From positions 1-6,947 of the forward strand of contig CAZULF010000105.1 of assembly GCA_964621215.1 (NCBI GenBank): a stretch of DNA of 6,947 nt, in the 5' to 3' direction. The notes under the pieces are model-generated. The model was not told the DNA's origin. It did not search any database and saw nothing but the letters and a program-made list of their open reading frames with translations. A program made the translations under genes and the position numbers. Source of the stretch: CAZULF01 sp964621215 (GTDB lineage Bacteria > Pseudomonadota > Gammaproteobacteria > UBA1113). This document shows positions 1 to 6,570 of the stretch, piece by piece (position 1 is the stretch's first letter; each line of letters begins with the position of its first letter).

Positions 1-2
1 TG

Positions 3-1187
3 CATACGATTAGTATCCTGAACTTATGCAAGATCCTTGGGATAAATAGTCATAATTATGAAGTGATTAAAGATGCCATACGGGCACTTACGTCTACTTT
101 GATCGAATGGAATGTTACCGCTGAAGCAACAACGGAAAATTGGACAGCTAGCTCCGTTTTAGGCAGCGCTAATATTACAAACGGAATATGTGAGTATTCT
201 TATAGTTATCACCTTCGCCAACTTTTACACTCACCTTCAGTATATGGTCGTATTAATTTAATTATTCAATCCCGATTTAAGTCATCGTATGGATTAGCGC
301 TATATGAAAATTGCATCAGATATTGTAACTTACCGGCAACCAGATGGTTTACGACGCTCGAATTTCGTAAATTAATGGGTGTAAAAGAGGGAGAATATGA
401 GGTATTTCGTGACTTGCATCGCCGGGTGATAAAGAAGGCGGTTGATGAGGTTAATACGTATTCAGACATTCAAGTTGAACCGACATATAAAAAAGTTGGG
501 AGACAGGTTCAAGAAATTAAATTTGCTATTAAGCATCGTGAGAAGAAAGTAAAACTATCTGCAAACGCAGTTCCGGAGAACGTAACTACTCAAGAGCCAT
601 CAGAGACGAGTAGCGAAAAGCAAGAATTATTGCATAGATTAGTGAAGGATTTTGGTGTTACACAATATGTAGCCGATACGCTTGTTAATGACTATTCTCG
701 AGAATATATTGAAGCAAAAATTTCACTCGTATTAAGCTCCAAGACTTTTAATTCCGGGAAAATTACAGAAATTGCAGCGTATTTAGTAGCTGCAGTCAAA
801 AAAGACTATAAAAAATCCAAATCAAACCAAGAGATGATCTCTGAAAAACATCATAAAGCACAGGTAAAACAACAAAGAGAAAGACAAGCGGAGCAAAGAA
901 ATGAAGAGAAAAAAAGGAAATATAATGAGTATCGAGTGGCGTATTTCCAAAGTTTCGTGAAAAAATTAGATCAAGCTATGTTGCTAGAGCTACAGGACAG
1001 CTGGCTGGAACATGAGCAGACGCAGAACCCACAAGCTTATCTTTATTTAAAGAAAGCATATGATAGTTCAGGTATATCTCATCCTTATACCAGAACAAGT
1101 TTTGAAGCATATTTGCAGTTATCAAAATACGAGGGATATACTGTTCCACAATCAATGGATGAATTTTATAATGATATTGTTGAATAG
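3..1187 (+). CDS. Rep_3-family plasmid replication initiator, 5'-partial
   Basis: The protein probably binds origin iterons and opens the origin of a theta-replicating plasmid. The reading frame stays open to the left edge (codons from base 3, beginning H-T-I-S-I-L-N), so the GTG at 63 is unlikely to be the real start and the N terminus lies outside the window. Rep_3 hallmarks run in order: an IKDAIRALTSTLIEW helix, the LYENCIRY helix (the family's usual 'lYel' segment), FRKLMGVKEGEYEVFRDLHRRVIKKAVDEVN (given here as its key elements LMGV, FRDL and VIKKAVDEVN), then DIQVEP and KKVGRQVQEIKF. These correspond to the winged-helix initiator fold. The rest of the protein is a highly charged, probably helical linker rich in K, E, Q and R (around bases 830-930) and a C-terminal tail with no domain I recognise. 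No iterons are visible in the window; the origin is presumably upstream. A GC-rich hairpin follows the stop codon. Confidence 0.88.
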   Translation, partial: HTISILNLCKILGINSHNYEVIKDAIRALTSTLIEWNVTAEATTENWTASSVLGSANITNGICEYSYSYHLRQLLHSPSVYGRINLIIQSRFKSSYGLALYENCIRYCNLPATRWFTTLEFRKLMGVKEGEYEVFRDLHRRVIKKAVDEVNTYSDIQVEPTYKKVGRQVQEIKFAIKHREKKVKLSANAVPENVTTQEPSETSSEKQELLHRLVKDFGVTQYVADTLVNDYSREYIEAKISLVLSSKTFNSGKITEIAAYLVAAVKKDYKKSKSNQEMISEKHHKAQVKQQRERQAEQRNEEKKRKYNEYRVAYFQSFVKKLDQAMLLELQDSWLEHEQTQNPQAYLYLKKAYDSSGISHPYTRTSFEAYLQLSKYEGYTVPQSMDEFYNDIVE

Positions 1188-1215
1188 TGAGTGTTTGTGC
1201 CACGACGCTTACATT

Positions 1216-1231
1216 GCCCTCGGGCGAGGGC
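1216..1231 (+). terminator. GC-rich hairpin after the rep gene, probable terminator
   Basis: GCCCTC-GGGC-GAGGGC forms a perfect 6-bp, all but one G-C, stem with a 4-base loop, 28 bases after the rep stop codon. On the + strand it is followed by TGTTTAGTTT, an interrupted T tract, so it suits rep transcription better than the convergent GNAT gene, whose side has no T run. The broken T tract makes efficiency uncertain. Confidence 0.6.
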
Positions 1232-1283
1232 TGTTTAGTTTATGAGGCATGTAAAAATAGTGGGGTAGGTAGGTCATTTACGC

Positions 1284-1985
1284 TTAAAGGGTTAGGGTGT
1301 TTTCTTGCCGCATCGATGTTGCAGCTAGAAACTTTTGGGTTACTCTATCAATAAGCGCATCATAATTTGGTTTGCTTTCAATAGTGATAACAGCATTCCA
1401 TGCGGCCATAGGATTTTTTATATCTTTTGTTTCGCCATTAGGGAAAATAGTAGGCCAATCAAAGTTCACAATCAATCCACTTCGTTTATAGCCACGAGTT
1501 TGCCAGAGCGCATCCGTTGGTACATAATCAAGAGACTTTAACGGATGTGAATCTTCTCGTTCTACAGTCAAAAGGCAAGCATCAGAAAAGCCCAAGAGTT
1601 TTGCTTCGTAATCCATGCTTGTAAATAATAAATTGAATAAGCCATAGTGACGGAACTCCGGGACGATTAATATTTCGCCATAATAATAGTATTTATCAAT
1701 GTTCTCATGGCCATTTTCTAACATGGCATTTTTTAAATCAAGAACAATACTTGATTTACATGATAGAGGCATGCCGCTGAAGAGGGCTACAATTTCGTCG
1801 TTATAGTGCACCATATGTAGCATGGAATAAGGTTCTTTTGCATATTCTCGTAAATAGTCCGACTCATACTTTATATTACCATCGTATAAATATGGGTATT
1901 CTCGGAATAAATTAATCCTTAGCCGTGCCAGCGCAGGGGTGAGCGGTTTAATTTGCTCTCCTTTTAAAATAGTTAATTTAAACAA
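1284..1985 (-). CDS. GNAT-family N-acetyltransferase
   Basis: This is a predicted cytoplasmic acetyltransferase moving the acetyl group of acetyl-CoA to an unknown acceptor, 233 residues. The core motif A is clear: strand EILIVPE (residues 104-110) followed by the acetyl-CoA pyrophosphate loop RHYGLF (112-117, the R-x-x-G-x pattern) and helix NLLFTSMDYEAKLLGF. The C-terminal GNAT strand is seen in LWQTRGYKR (160-168). A conserved-looking N-terminal block (RLRINLFREYPYLYDG, 21-36, then YLREYAKEP) resembles a GNAT subgroup I associate with Legionellales. The start is TTG at 1985, chosen because an excellent AAGGAGG (2000-1994) lies 8 bases upstream and no ATG fits. It lies 51 bp downstream of the alpha/beta hydrolase on the same strand, with a terminator-like hairpin in the gap. 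Its 3' end faces the rep gene. Acceptor (antibiotic, amine, peptide) cannot be told. Confidence 0.82.
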   Translation of the reverse strand: MFKLTILKGEQIKPLTPALARLRINLFREYPYLYDGNIKYESDYLREYAKEPYSMLHMVHYNDEIVALFSGMPLSCKSSIVLDLKNAMLENGHENIDKYYYYGEILIVPEFRHYGLFNLLFTSMDYEAKLLGFSDACLLTVEREDSHPLKSLDYVPTDALWQTRGYKRSGLIVNFDWPTIFPNGETKDIKNPMAAWNAVITIESKPNYDALIDRVTQKFLAATSMRQENTLTL

Positions 1986-2018
1986 TAAAGTTGCCTCCTT
2001 TCTTTTAATACGTAAAAA

Positions 2019-2035
2019 ATTATGCCGCGCATAAT
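2019..2035 (-). terminator. Rho-independent-type terminator between hydrolase and GNAT genes
   Basis: Read on the minus strand, ATTATGC-GCG-GCATAAT is a perfect 7-bp stem with a 3-base loop starting 1 base after the hydrolase stop codon, and it runs directly into a T tract (TTTTTT, 2019-2014 region). That is the intrinsic-terminator layout. The stem is AT-rich, so it may be only partly efficient and leave some read-through into the GNAT gene, whose ribosome site begins about 14-20 bases later. Confidence 0.55.
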
Positions 2036-2036
2036 A

Positions 2037-3005
2037 TTATTTGATTATCCCATTCAAAAAATTATCAACCACTTCATTAAACTCGTCAGGATGCTCCCAG
2101 AACATCAAATGTTTACCCATCACTTTTACGCAAGCATTTGGTGCGTTAGTCTGTAACCATCGTATTGCATTAGTAGCCCTACTCTGTGAAACAACATTTA
2201 ATGTTGGAATATTGTGGTCGCTAAGAAGTTTGACCTCGGGTCTGTAATCGGCATAAATAGCGTCAAGTGCCAATTGCAAAGCTGCGAAAGTAGGTGTACG
2301 TAAAGATTCTTGTATTATCCATGCCTGCTCTTCAGGATCTAGCTTTCGCTCAATCATATTCTGTGCCCAGAGAGGGATAAACTGTAACCGGTGATACATC
2401 ATCGGTTGTATAATGTTTTTCCCCCACGCAGAATAATTAGCAATTGCCCATTCGTCTTTACTGCCGCTAGATTTAGGTGGGGCATCTATACAGATAAAAC
2501 CTCGCAAATTATCTAGCCCTTTTAACNNNNNNNNNNNNNNNNNNNNNNNNNNNNNNNNNNNNNNNNNNNNNNNNNNNNNNNNNNNNNNNNNNNNNNNNNN
2601 NNNNNNNNNNNNNNNNNNNNNNNNNNCTTTTAACTTTAATATATCTATAAATTGTGCAAGATCGTTACCATGTTGGGTATAATTATTATTTTCGAGAGTT
2701 ATGCTTGAATGTCCCTGGCTACGGGGGTCGAGGGCGATAACTCGAAAATTTTTGTCAAAATGGGAAATTTGCGCTTTAAATATTTCAGAAGACATAGTCC
2801 AGCCTGGAATGAAGAGGATAATTTGTCCCTTTCCCGAATCGTGATAAAATAACGAAATATCATCTCGGACTTGAATGAAATGCCCTGATTTTGCTGGAAG
2901 TTGGGATGTAGAATCTGCAAATGATATTGTTCTCATAAGAAGAAGGTTCGCGAGTAAAAGGTATTTAAGCGTCTTTTGTAACCACACAAATTTTGATAGT
3001 ACCAT
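2037..3005 (-). CDS. Exported alpha/beta-hydrolase fold protein (interrupted by assembly gap)
   Basis: This is a predicted alpha/beta hydrolase of unknown substrate, about 322 codons counting 34 unknown residues. The start at ATG 3005 is preferred because AGGT (3015-3012) lies 6 bases upstream and it yields a normal signal peptide: basic start, hydrophobic YLLLANLLLM, and a likely cleavage after SFA (residue 30). The protein would then be periplasmic or secreted. Fold landmarks: FIPGWTM (65-71, oxyanion-hole loop), ALDPRSQGHSS (91-101), CIDAPPKS after the gap, and GKHLMFWEHPDEF (297-309) carrying the probable catalytic His299. The G-x-S-x-G nucleophile elbow should fall in the run of N (2527-2626), so the catalytic Ser cannot be seen. 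The usual acid after the IPTLNVV strand is not obvious (SQSRA follows). It is divergent from the SDR gene and upstream of the GNAT gene. Confidence 0.8.
   Translation of the reverse strand: MVLSKFVWLQKTLKYLLLANLLLMRTISFADSTSQLPAKSGHFIQVRDDISLFYHDSGKGQIILFIPGWTMSSEIFKAQISHFDKNFRVIALDPRSQGHSSITLENNNYTQHGNDLAQFIDILKLKXXXXXXXXXXXXXXXXXXXXXXXXXXXXXXXXXXLKGLDNLRGFICIDAPPKSSGSKDEWAIANYSAWGKNIIQPMMYHRLQFIPLWAQNMIERKLDPEEQAWIIQESLRTPTFAALQLALDAIYADYRPEVKLLSDHNIPTLNVVSQSRATNAIRWLQTNAPNACVKVMGKHLMFWEHPDEFNEVVDNFLNGIIK
2527..2626. other. Assembly gap of exactly 100 N
   Basis: The run is exactly 100 N, the usual placeholder for a scaffold gap of unknown size. It lies inside the hydrolase gene. Both flanks carry the same 8 bases, CTTTTAAC on the + strand (2519-2526 and 2627-2634), and the reading frame happens to continue across it. 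By comparison with the usual chloroperoxidase-like spacing, about 19-20 residues (roughly 55-60 bp) should be missing, not 33. Confidence 0.95.
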
Positions 3006-3118
3006 GACATTACCTGAAAAGTTTTTGAATATTAATACGATTTCTATATGTAAATAGCTTATCAAATGTATTCTATGTATACTACAATAACGATATTTTA
3101 TAAAATGGGGTATGTACT
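3006..3118. promoter_or_regulatory. Divergent intergenic region between hydrolase and SDR genes
   Basis: This very AT-rich 113-bp stretch must hold the promoters of both divergent genes. For the SDR the best candidate I see is TTATCA (3059-3064), 18 bases, TACAAT (3083-3088); it is only a fair sigma-70 match. The direct repeat ATGTAT-TCT-ATGTAT and a GTATAC palindrome lie in the spacer and could be protein-binding sites. No clear minus-strand promoter stands out. Confidence 0.3.
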
Positions 3119-3940
3119 ATGTTATTAAAAAACGCTGTTGCGATCTTAACCGGCGCTGGCCGAATCAATGGTGTTGGCGCAGCTACCGCCAGAATGCTGG
3201 CTAAAAATGGAACAAATATTTTAATAAACTGCGTGCAAAATGAACAGCAAGCAAAGCAGGTAGTCTCAGATTGTCGAAAAGAGGGCGTGGACGCAGAGTT
3301 ATTTATGGGGGATCTGACCAGTACCGATAATTGTCGCGATATGGCAGCCTTTGCTAAACAAAGGTGGGGGCGAGCGGATATTTTAGTAAACTGCCTCGGC
3401 GTAACTAAAAGTGCCCCATATGAAAAGCTCGAGAACCTCAATGCTGCTGATTTTAATCATTTGTTTTCCGTGAATGTGACCGCCCCCTTTTTAATCGCCC
3501 AAGCATTTCAGAACTTACTAAAAGCATCAGGAGATGCATCTATTGTTAATGTTTCGTCTGCTGCGGGGATTACTGGGAAGGGAAGTTCGATTGCTTACGC
3601 TGCAGCTAAAGGTGCCGAGAATACCTTAACGTTGGCTTTGGCTCAGGCATTGTCACCTGATGTGCGTGTAAATGCGGTGTGCCCTAGTTTTATCGACTCC
3701 TCATGGTGGGAAGAGGCATTCGCAGGGAAAGAAGAAAAATATGCTAGTTTGGTAAATAGTATGAGAGCAGGGAATTTGCTGAGTCGAGTATTGAAACCAA
3801 TAGATGTAGCTTCTACCATCTTATCAATTATCCAGAATCCTGTTATGACTGGAGAGCTGATAAGGTTAGACGCAGGCGCTCATATTGGACAAGCACCATT
3901 AAAACCAGATAGTAATGTAATTTCATCTTGTCAACGGTAA
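3119..3940 (+). CDS. Short-chain dehydrogenase/reductase (SDR) family oxidoreductase
   Basis: This is a complete classical SDR of 273 residues, a cytoplasmic NAD(P)-dependent oxidoreductase acting on an alcohol or carbonyl of unknown identity. The nucleotide-binding loop TGAGRINGVG is at 11-20, the adenine-ring aspartate region GDL at 64-66, and NCLG at 91-94 stands in for the usual NNAG. The catalytic tetrad is intact: N119, S147 (NVSSAAG), Y160 and K164 (YAAAK). The late segment VRVNAVCPSFIDSSWW and the ending GELIRLDAGAHIG are typical. The motifs are FabG-like, but lone SDRs with this pattern act on many substrates, so I give no symbol. ATG 3119 is preceded by GGGG (3107-3110) with 8 bases spacing. 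The next gene follows after 19 bp, suggesting co-transcription with the XRE/S24-like regulator. Confidence 0.9.
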   Translation: MLLKNAVAILTGAGRINGVGAATARMLAKNGTNILINCVQNEQQAKQVVSDCRKEGVDAELFMGDLTSTDNCRDMAAFAKQRWGRADILVNCLGVTKSAPYEKLENLNAADFNHLFSVNVTAPFLIAQAFQNLLKASGDASIVNVSSAAGITGKGSSIAYAAAKGAENTLTLALAQALSPDVRVNAVCPSFIDSSWWEEAFAGKEEKYASLVNSMRAGNLLSRVLKPIDVASTILSIIQNPVMTGELIRLDAGAHIGQAPLKPDSNVISSCQR

Positions 3941-3959
3941 GTATTAGGAAGGGACTTCA

Positions 3960-4628
3960 TTGACTACAATACAGATGCTAACACCAGGTGATCGATTAAA
4001 ATATATTAGAGAACAGTTACTAAAATTAAGCCGCTCGGATGTCTATAAAAAATATGGATTGTCCCCAGATACGCTTTCTGCTTGGGAAAAGGGAAAAATT
4101 CAAATCACAGAAAGAGGGATAGAGCGCTGCATTAAAATATATAATGCAGAAAATTTGCTTGTTTCTAGAGAGTGGATCTTAACTGGCGAAGGGATTGACC
4201 CCAGCTTTTCGCTGGATCTGAAAAAATATTTTTCCACATTAACAACAGAAAAAGATTTGACTCCAATAAATGATACAACTTTGCTCGCTAAGGAAATTGA
4301 TTTTTTTAGATCTTTAACACCAAACTCTATAACAGGCTTGATATCGAGTGATGATATGCTGCCAATTTATGCCCGCGGTGACTATGTAGGCGGGCGACTA
4401 AGATATGGGAAGGATATAGAAAATTGCATAGACAAAGATTGTATTGTTAAAACTAAAGATGGAGCAACCTACATAAGAAGATTATCAAAGAGTCCCCGAG
4501 GTGAGAAATATAATCTAGCATGTCTTAATTTAAATTGGAATGGAAGTCCCGAACCAATAATATTTGATGTGGAACTGGAAGGTGCCGCGCCTATTATTTG
4601 GCATCGTCGAATGGATGATTACGAATAA
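3960..4628 (+). CDS. XRE-type HTH regulator with LexA/S24-like domain lacking the catalytic dyad
   Basis: This is a probable DNA-binding repressor of 222 residues with a two-domain, phage-repressor-like architecture. Residues 11-65 form the helix-turn-helix (DRLKYIREQ, SRSDVYKKYGLSPDTLSAWEKG in outline, ending with the common WILTGEG at 72-78). The C-terminal half has the S24 scaffold: SDDMLPIYARGD (130-141) takes the place of the canonical G-D-S-M-x-P-x-x-x-x-G-D, and YIRRL (171-175) the place of Y-V-K-R-L. Thus the nucleophile Ser is Asp132 and the general-base Lys is Arg173, so RecA-stimulated self-cleavage is not expected. The start is TTG 3960, with AGGA/GGGA (3946-3954) 5 bases upstream; ATG 3975 would be 20 bases away. 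It follows the SDR by 19 bp and overlaps the convergent LuxR-like gene by 35 bp. Its operator is unknown. Confidence 0.82.
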   Translation: MTTIQMLTPGDRLKYIREQLLKLSRSDVYKKYGLSPDTLSAWEKGKIQITERGIERCIKIYNAENLLVSREWILTGEGIDPSFSLDLKKYFSTLTTEKDLTPINDTTLLAKEIDFFRSLTPNSITGLISSDDMLPIYARGDYVGGRLRYGKDIENCIDKDCIVKTKDGATYIRRLSKSPRGEKYNLACLNLNWNGSPEPIIFDVELEGAAPIIWHRRMDDYE

Positions 4629-5121
4629 TAAGTTGATATTTTTCGGTTGATGGTGTTATTAAGGTAATCAGCTCATCAAATACCTTGTTAATAACGTATT
4701 TATTGTCAATAAAATATTTATAAGGATAGAAATTTTTAAATCCTGTGCCTAATGTCAGCATAAAGTTATATCCAAGGTTCCGCCTTATTAAGACAATTCC
4801 ATTTTCAATTTCATATCTTCTTCGTTGTCGCATTACCTCTTTCCCATTGCTGTCTAAATAATTAATATCATCAAAGGTAAATATTCTGCATTGAGTGTTA
4901 AATGACGCTCGCCTAACAGGATCGAATGCTGCCAAATTCATTTCATTGAAGGCTTTTTGCCAATCAGGACGAGACATAATAGACGTGCTTTTTTTTCTGA
5001 TAGTATCTTGCACTCCAATGGCTAGGTAATCTATTATTGGACTTTCTATGCTACCTATGTAGTCGAAGAATTTTTCTTTAATTTCTTTATTATCTAAGCT
5101 TTCATATTTGCCTAATTTCAT
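4594..5121 (-). CDS. Stand-alone LuxR-type autoinducer-binding-domain-like protein, no HTH
   Basis: I read this 175-residue protein as the ligand-binding half of a LuxR-family regulator without the C-terminal GerE helix-turn-helix. Hallmark positions match TraR/LuxR in identity or spacing: W54 and F58 (TraR W57, Y61, same spacing), D67-P68 (D70-P71, same spacing), F83 in FTFDDI (W85), G108 in ENGIV (G113), then a LTLGTG strand. In LuxR proteins these line the acyl-homoserine lactone pocket. The ligand here is unknown, and the aromatic substitutions suggest it may differ. The start is ATG 5121, not 5154, because AGGAGGT (5131-5125) sits just upstream. It begins inside the transporter gene (20-bp overlap), so the two are probably translationally coupled. 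The last 35 bp overlap the convergent XRE gene. Without an HTH it could inhibit a full-length LuxR protein or partner another regulator. A generic PAS/GAF-like sensor is the alternative. Confidence 0.6.
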   Translation of the reverse strand: MKLGKYESLDNKEIKEKFFDYIGSIESPIIDYLAIGVQDTIRKKSTSIMSRPDWQKAFNEMNLAAFDPVRRASFNTQCRIFTFDDINYLDSNGKEVMRQRRRYEIENGIVLIRRNLGYNFMLTLGTGFKNFYPYKYFIDNKYVINKVFDELITLITPSTEKYQLIIRNHPFDDAK

Positions 5122-6355
5122 AGCACCTCCTCGAGGATAGGAAATAATATCCAACTAAAAAAGTAACAAAAGACACAAATGTTAAATATATTGCTGGCGA
5201 CATTATGTTTCCCGTTTTTTCTATTATAAGTAAACCAAGGAAGGGCATAATTCCTCCAAAAACCCCAAATCCAACATTAAAAACAAAAGACAAGATAGTA
5301 TATCGTACTTTGCTGATAATTAATTGAGATAATAAGCCAGGGATTACAGCTGCATTGAAAGATGTAGTAATGGAAAAAATAAACAGGGATAACAATAGTT
5401 GATTCGCTGAGCCGTATGCAATCCAATAGAAAATTGGGAGCGTGGTTAAAATGAATATTAGCGATATAGTCATTATGGATTTAAAGCCATTAGTAAAATT
5501 GACGATTACTCCAAATACAGGGATCAACAACAGATGTAAAATTAAGAACCCGGTGTTATTTAACAAGGCGGCACTTTCTGGGAGGTGACGTATTTGAATT
5601 AAAAAAACTGGTAAAAACATAAAAACAAAATAAAAGCTGGTTGCGTGCAAATAAATTAATCCAAGGCAATAGAAAAAAGTTTTTTTGTGGTACTTTAAGC
5701 TAGTCATGAGTGGATTAAAGGATTTGTCGAGATGAAATTCGGGAGATTCGCTCATGCTAAATCGCATGATAGTGGCAATAACGCCTAAAGGGATAGATAA
5801 TAAGAAGGCGATTCGCCAACCATAAGAAAACATAAACTCGGGGCTGAAATATGCGTAAAAAATGCTAGCAACACCTGATGCCAAGATAATTCCTAAGCTT
5901 CCGCTGCAGCTGCCTATACTGCCCCAAAAATATTTCCATTTGGTCGACGATTCACATAGATATACAATATTGCCGCCAAACTCTCCGCCTAATAATATTC
6001 CTTGCACAATGCGAGTTATCAACAAAAATAATATGGCATAGCCACCAATAGAGTTATATGTTGGTAACAACCCCATGGCCACTGTGGTTAGTGTGATTAG
6101 TATTGGTGTGAGTCGTAAAGCAAATAGTCGACCATACTTATCTCCTATATAACCAAATATCAAGCTACCAACTGGACGTGCAGCAAAGCCAACACTAAAA
6201 ATGGCGTATGTTGTTACTAGTGATAACCATGCTGATTTTCCTATTTCCGGGAAAAAAATTTTCGAGAAAGTTGAACCGAAAAAACCATAAAGAGCAAAAT
6301 CAAACCATTCTAAAGTACTACCGAGCCCGCTAAATACTCTATTTTTTAATAACAT
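5102..6355 (-). CDS. MHS-type major facilitator superfamily transporter
   Basis: This is an inner-membrane secondary transporter of 417 residues with about 12 hydrophobic segments, of the metabolite:H+ symporter family (relatives of ProP, KgtP and ShiA). Family signatures are clear: GLGSTLEWFDFALYGF in the first membrane helix (10-25), the loop 2-3 motif GYIGDKYGR (68-76), and RIVQGILLGGEFGG around residues 115-128 in helix 4. A hydrophilic central loop (RFSMSESPEFHLDKSF) separates the halves. It is slightly shorter than ProP-like members but looks intact. Substrate cannot be told; organic acids, betaines and amino acids are usual for the family. ATG 6355 has AGGGG (6366-6362) 6 bases upstream. 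Its stop lies 20 bp inside the LuxR-like gene, implying one operon. The upstream palindrome at 6382-6411 may also control it. Confidence 0.88.
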   Translation of the reverse strand: MLLKNRVFSGLGSTLEWFDFALYGFFGSTFSKIFFPEIGKSAWLSLVTTYAIFSVGFAARPVGSLIFGYIGDKYGRLFALRLTPILITLTTVAMGLLPTYNSIGGYAILFLLITRIVQGILLGGEFGGNIVYLCESSTKWKYFWGSIGSCSGSLGIILASGVASIFYAYFSPEFMFSYGWRIAFLLSIPLGVIATIMRFSMSESPEFHLDKSFNPLMTSLKYHKKTFFYCLGLIYLHATSFYFVFMFLPVFLIQIRHLPESAALLNNTGFLILHLLLIPVFGVIVNFTNGFKSIMTISLIFILTTLPIFYWIAYGSANQLLLSLFIFSITTSFNAAVIPGLLSQLIISKVRYTILSFVFNVGFGVFGGIMPFLGLLIIEKTGNIMSPAIYLTFVSFVTFLVGYYFLSSRRCYEIRQI

Positions 6356-6381
6356 AACAAACCCCTAAATGCTTGAATATT

Positions 6382-6411
6382 GGTATTTGGTATTGACAAA
6401 TACTAAATACC
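6382..6411. repeat. 13+13-bp imperfect palindrome, probable operator
   Basis: The left arm GGTATTTGGTATT (6382-6394) and right arm AATACTAAATACC (6399-6411) are reverse complements except for one base, separated by GACA. Each arm is itself a pair of GGTATT-like units 7 bases apart (TTGGTAT occurs twice in tandem at 6380-6393). Another GGTATT occurs at 6413-6418, within the -10 element, and an AATACC shortly downstream. The palindrome covers the -35 box and most of the spacer of the rightward promoter, which is where a repressor would block RNA polymerase. Confidence 0.7.
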
Positions 6412-6420
6412 TGGTATTAT
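6393..6420 (+). promoter_or_regulatory. Strong sigma-70 promoter reading toward the right-edge gene
   Basis: A perfect -35 TTGACA (6393-6398), a 16-base spacer, and TATTAT (6415-6420) preceded by TG-G, an extended -10. Transcription would begin near 6427 and give a leader of about 145 bases before the ATG at 6571. The leader holds a weak AAGGT/ACCTT hairpin and a CCCGGG site (6492-6497), but no riboswitch or small ORF that I recognise. Confidence 0.75.
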
Positions 6421-6570
6421 CGTTTTGAAAGGTGCTTTAATAATACCTTAAGTTAATCGAGATTATTGCACTTGTGTAAGTTATATTCAACCCCGGGCCA
6501 GTAATGACCATGAGTTTTACATAACGATTACAAACGCTATTTTTTAATCAACGGAAAGGACGGCTTCAAC

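Noticed and set aside
63..1187. GTG at 63 as the rep start
   Set aside because: The frame is open upstream to the window edge with coding-like residues and the Rep_3 N-terminal part is missing, so the gene most likely starts outside the window.
2875..3057. 60-codon ORF on the plus strand over the hydrolase 5' end
   Set aside because: It is mostly antisense to the signal peptide region, has low-complexity content and no convincing ribosome site.
3006..3065. Hydrolase start at ATG 3065
   Set aside because: It adds 20 residues ahead of a normal signal peptide and has no good ribosome site, whereas ATG 3005 has AGGT at a suitable distance.
3082..3441. 119-codon ORF on the minus strand inside the SDR gene
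   Set aside because: It is antisense to an intact, motif-rich SDR gene and shows no recognisable protein features; other short ORFs antisense to the rep, GNAT and hydrolase genes are rejected for the same reason.
5122..5154. LuxR-like gene start at ATG 5154
   Set aside because: A very strong AGGAGGT lies just before ATG 5121, and the extra 11 residues would overlap that ribosome site and the transporter's end.
6492..6497. CCCGGG palindrome in the leader of the right-edge gene
   Set aside because: A lone 6-base palindrome with no extended stem or T tract; no regulatory meaning can be supported.
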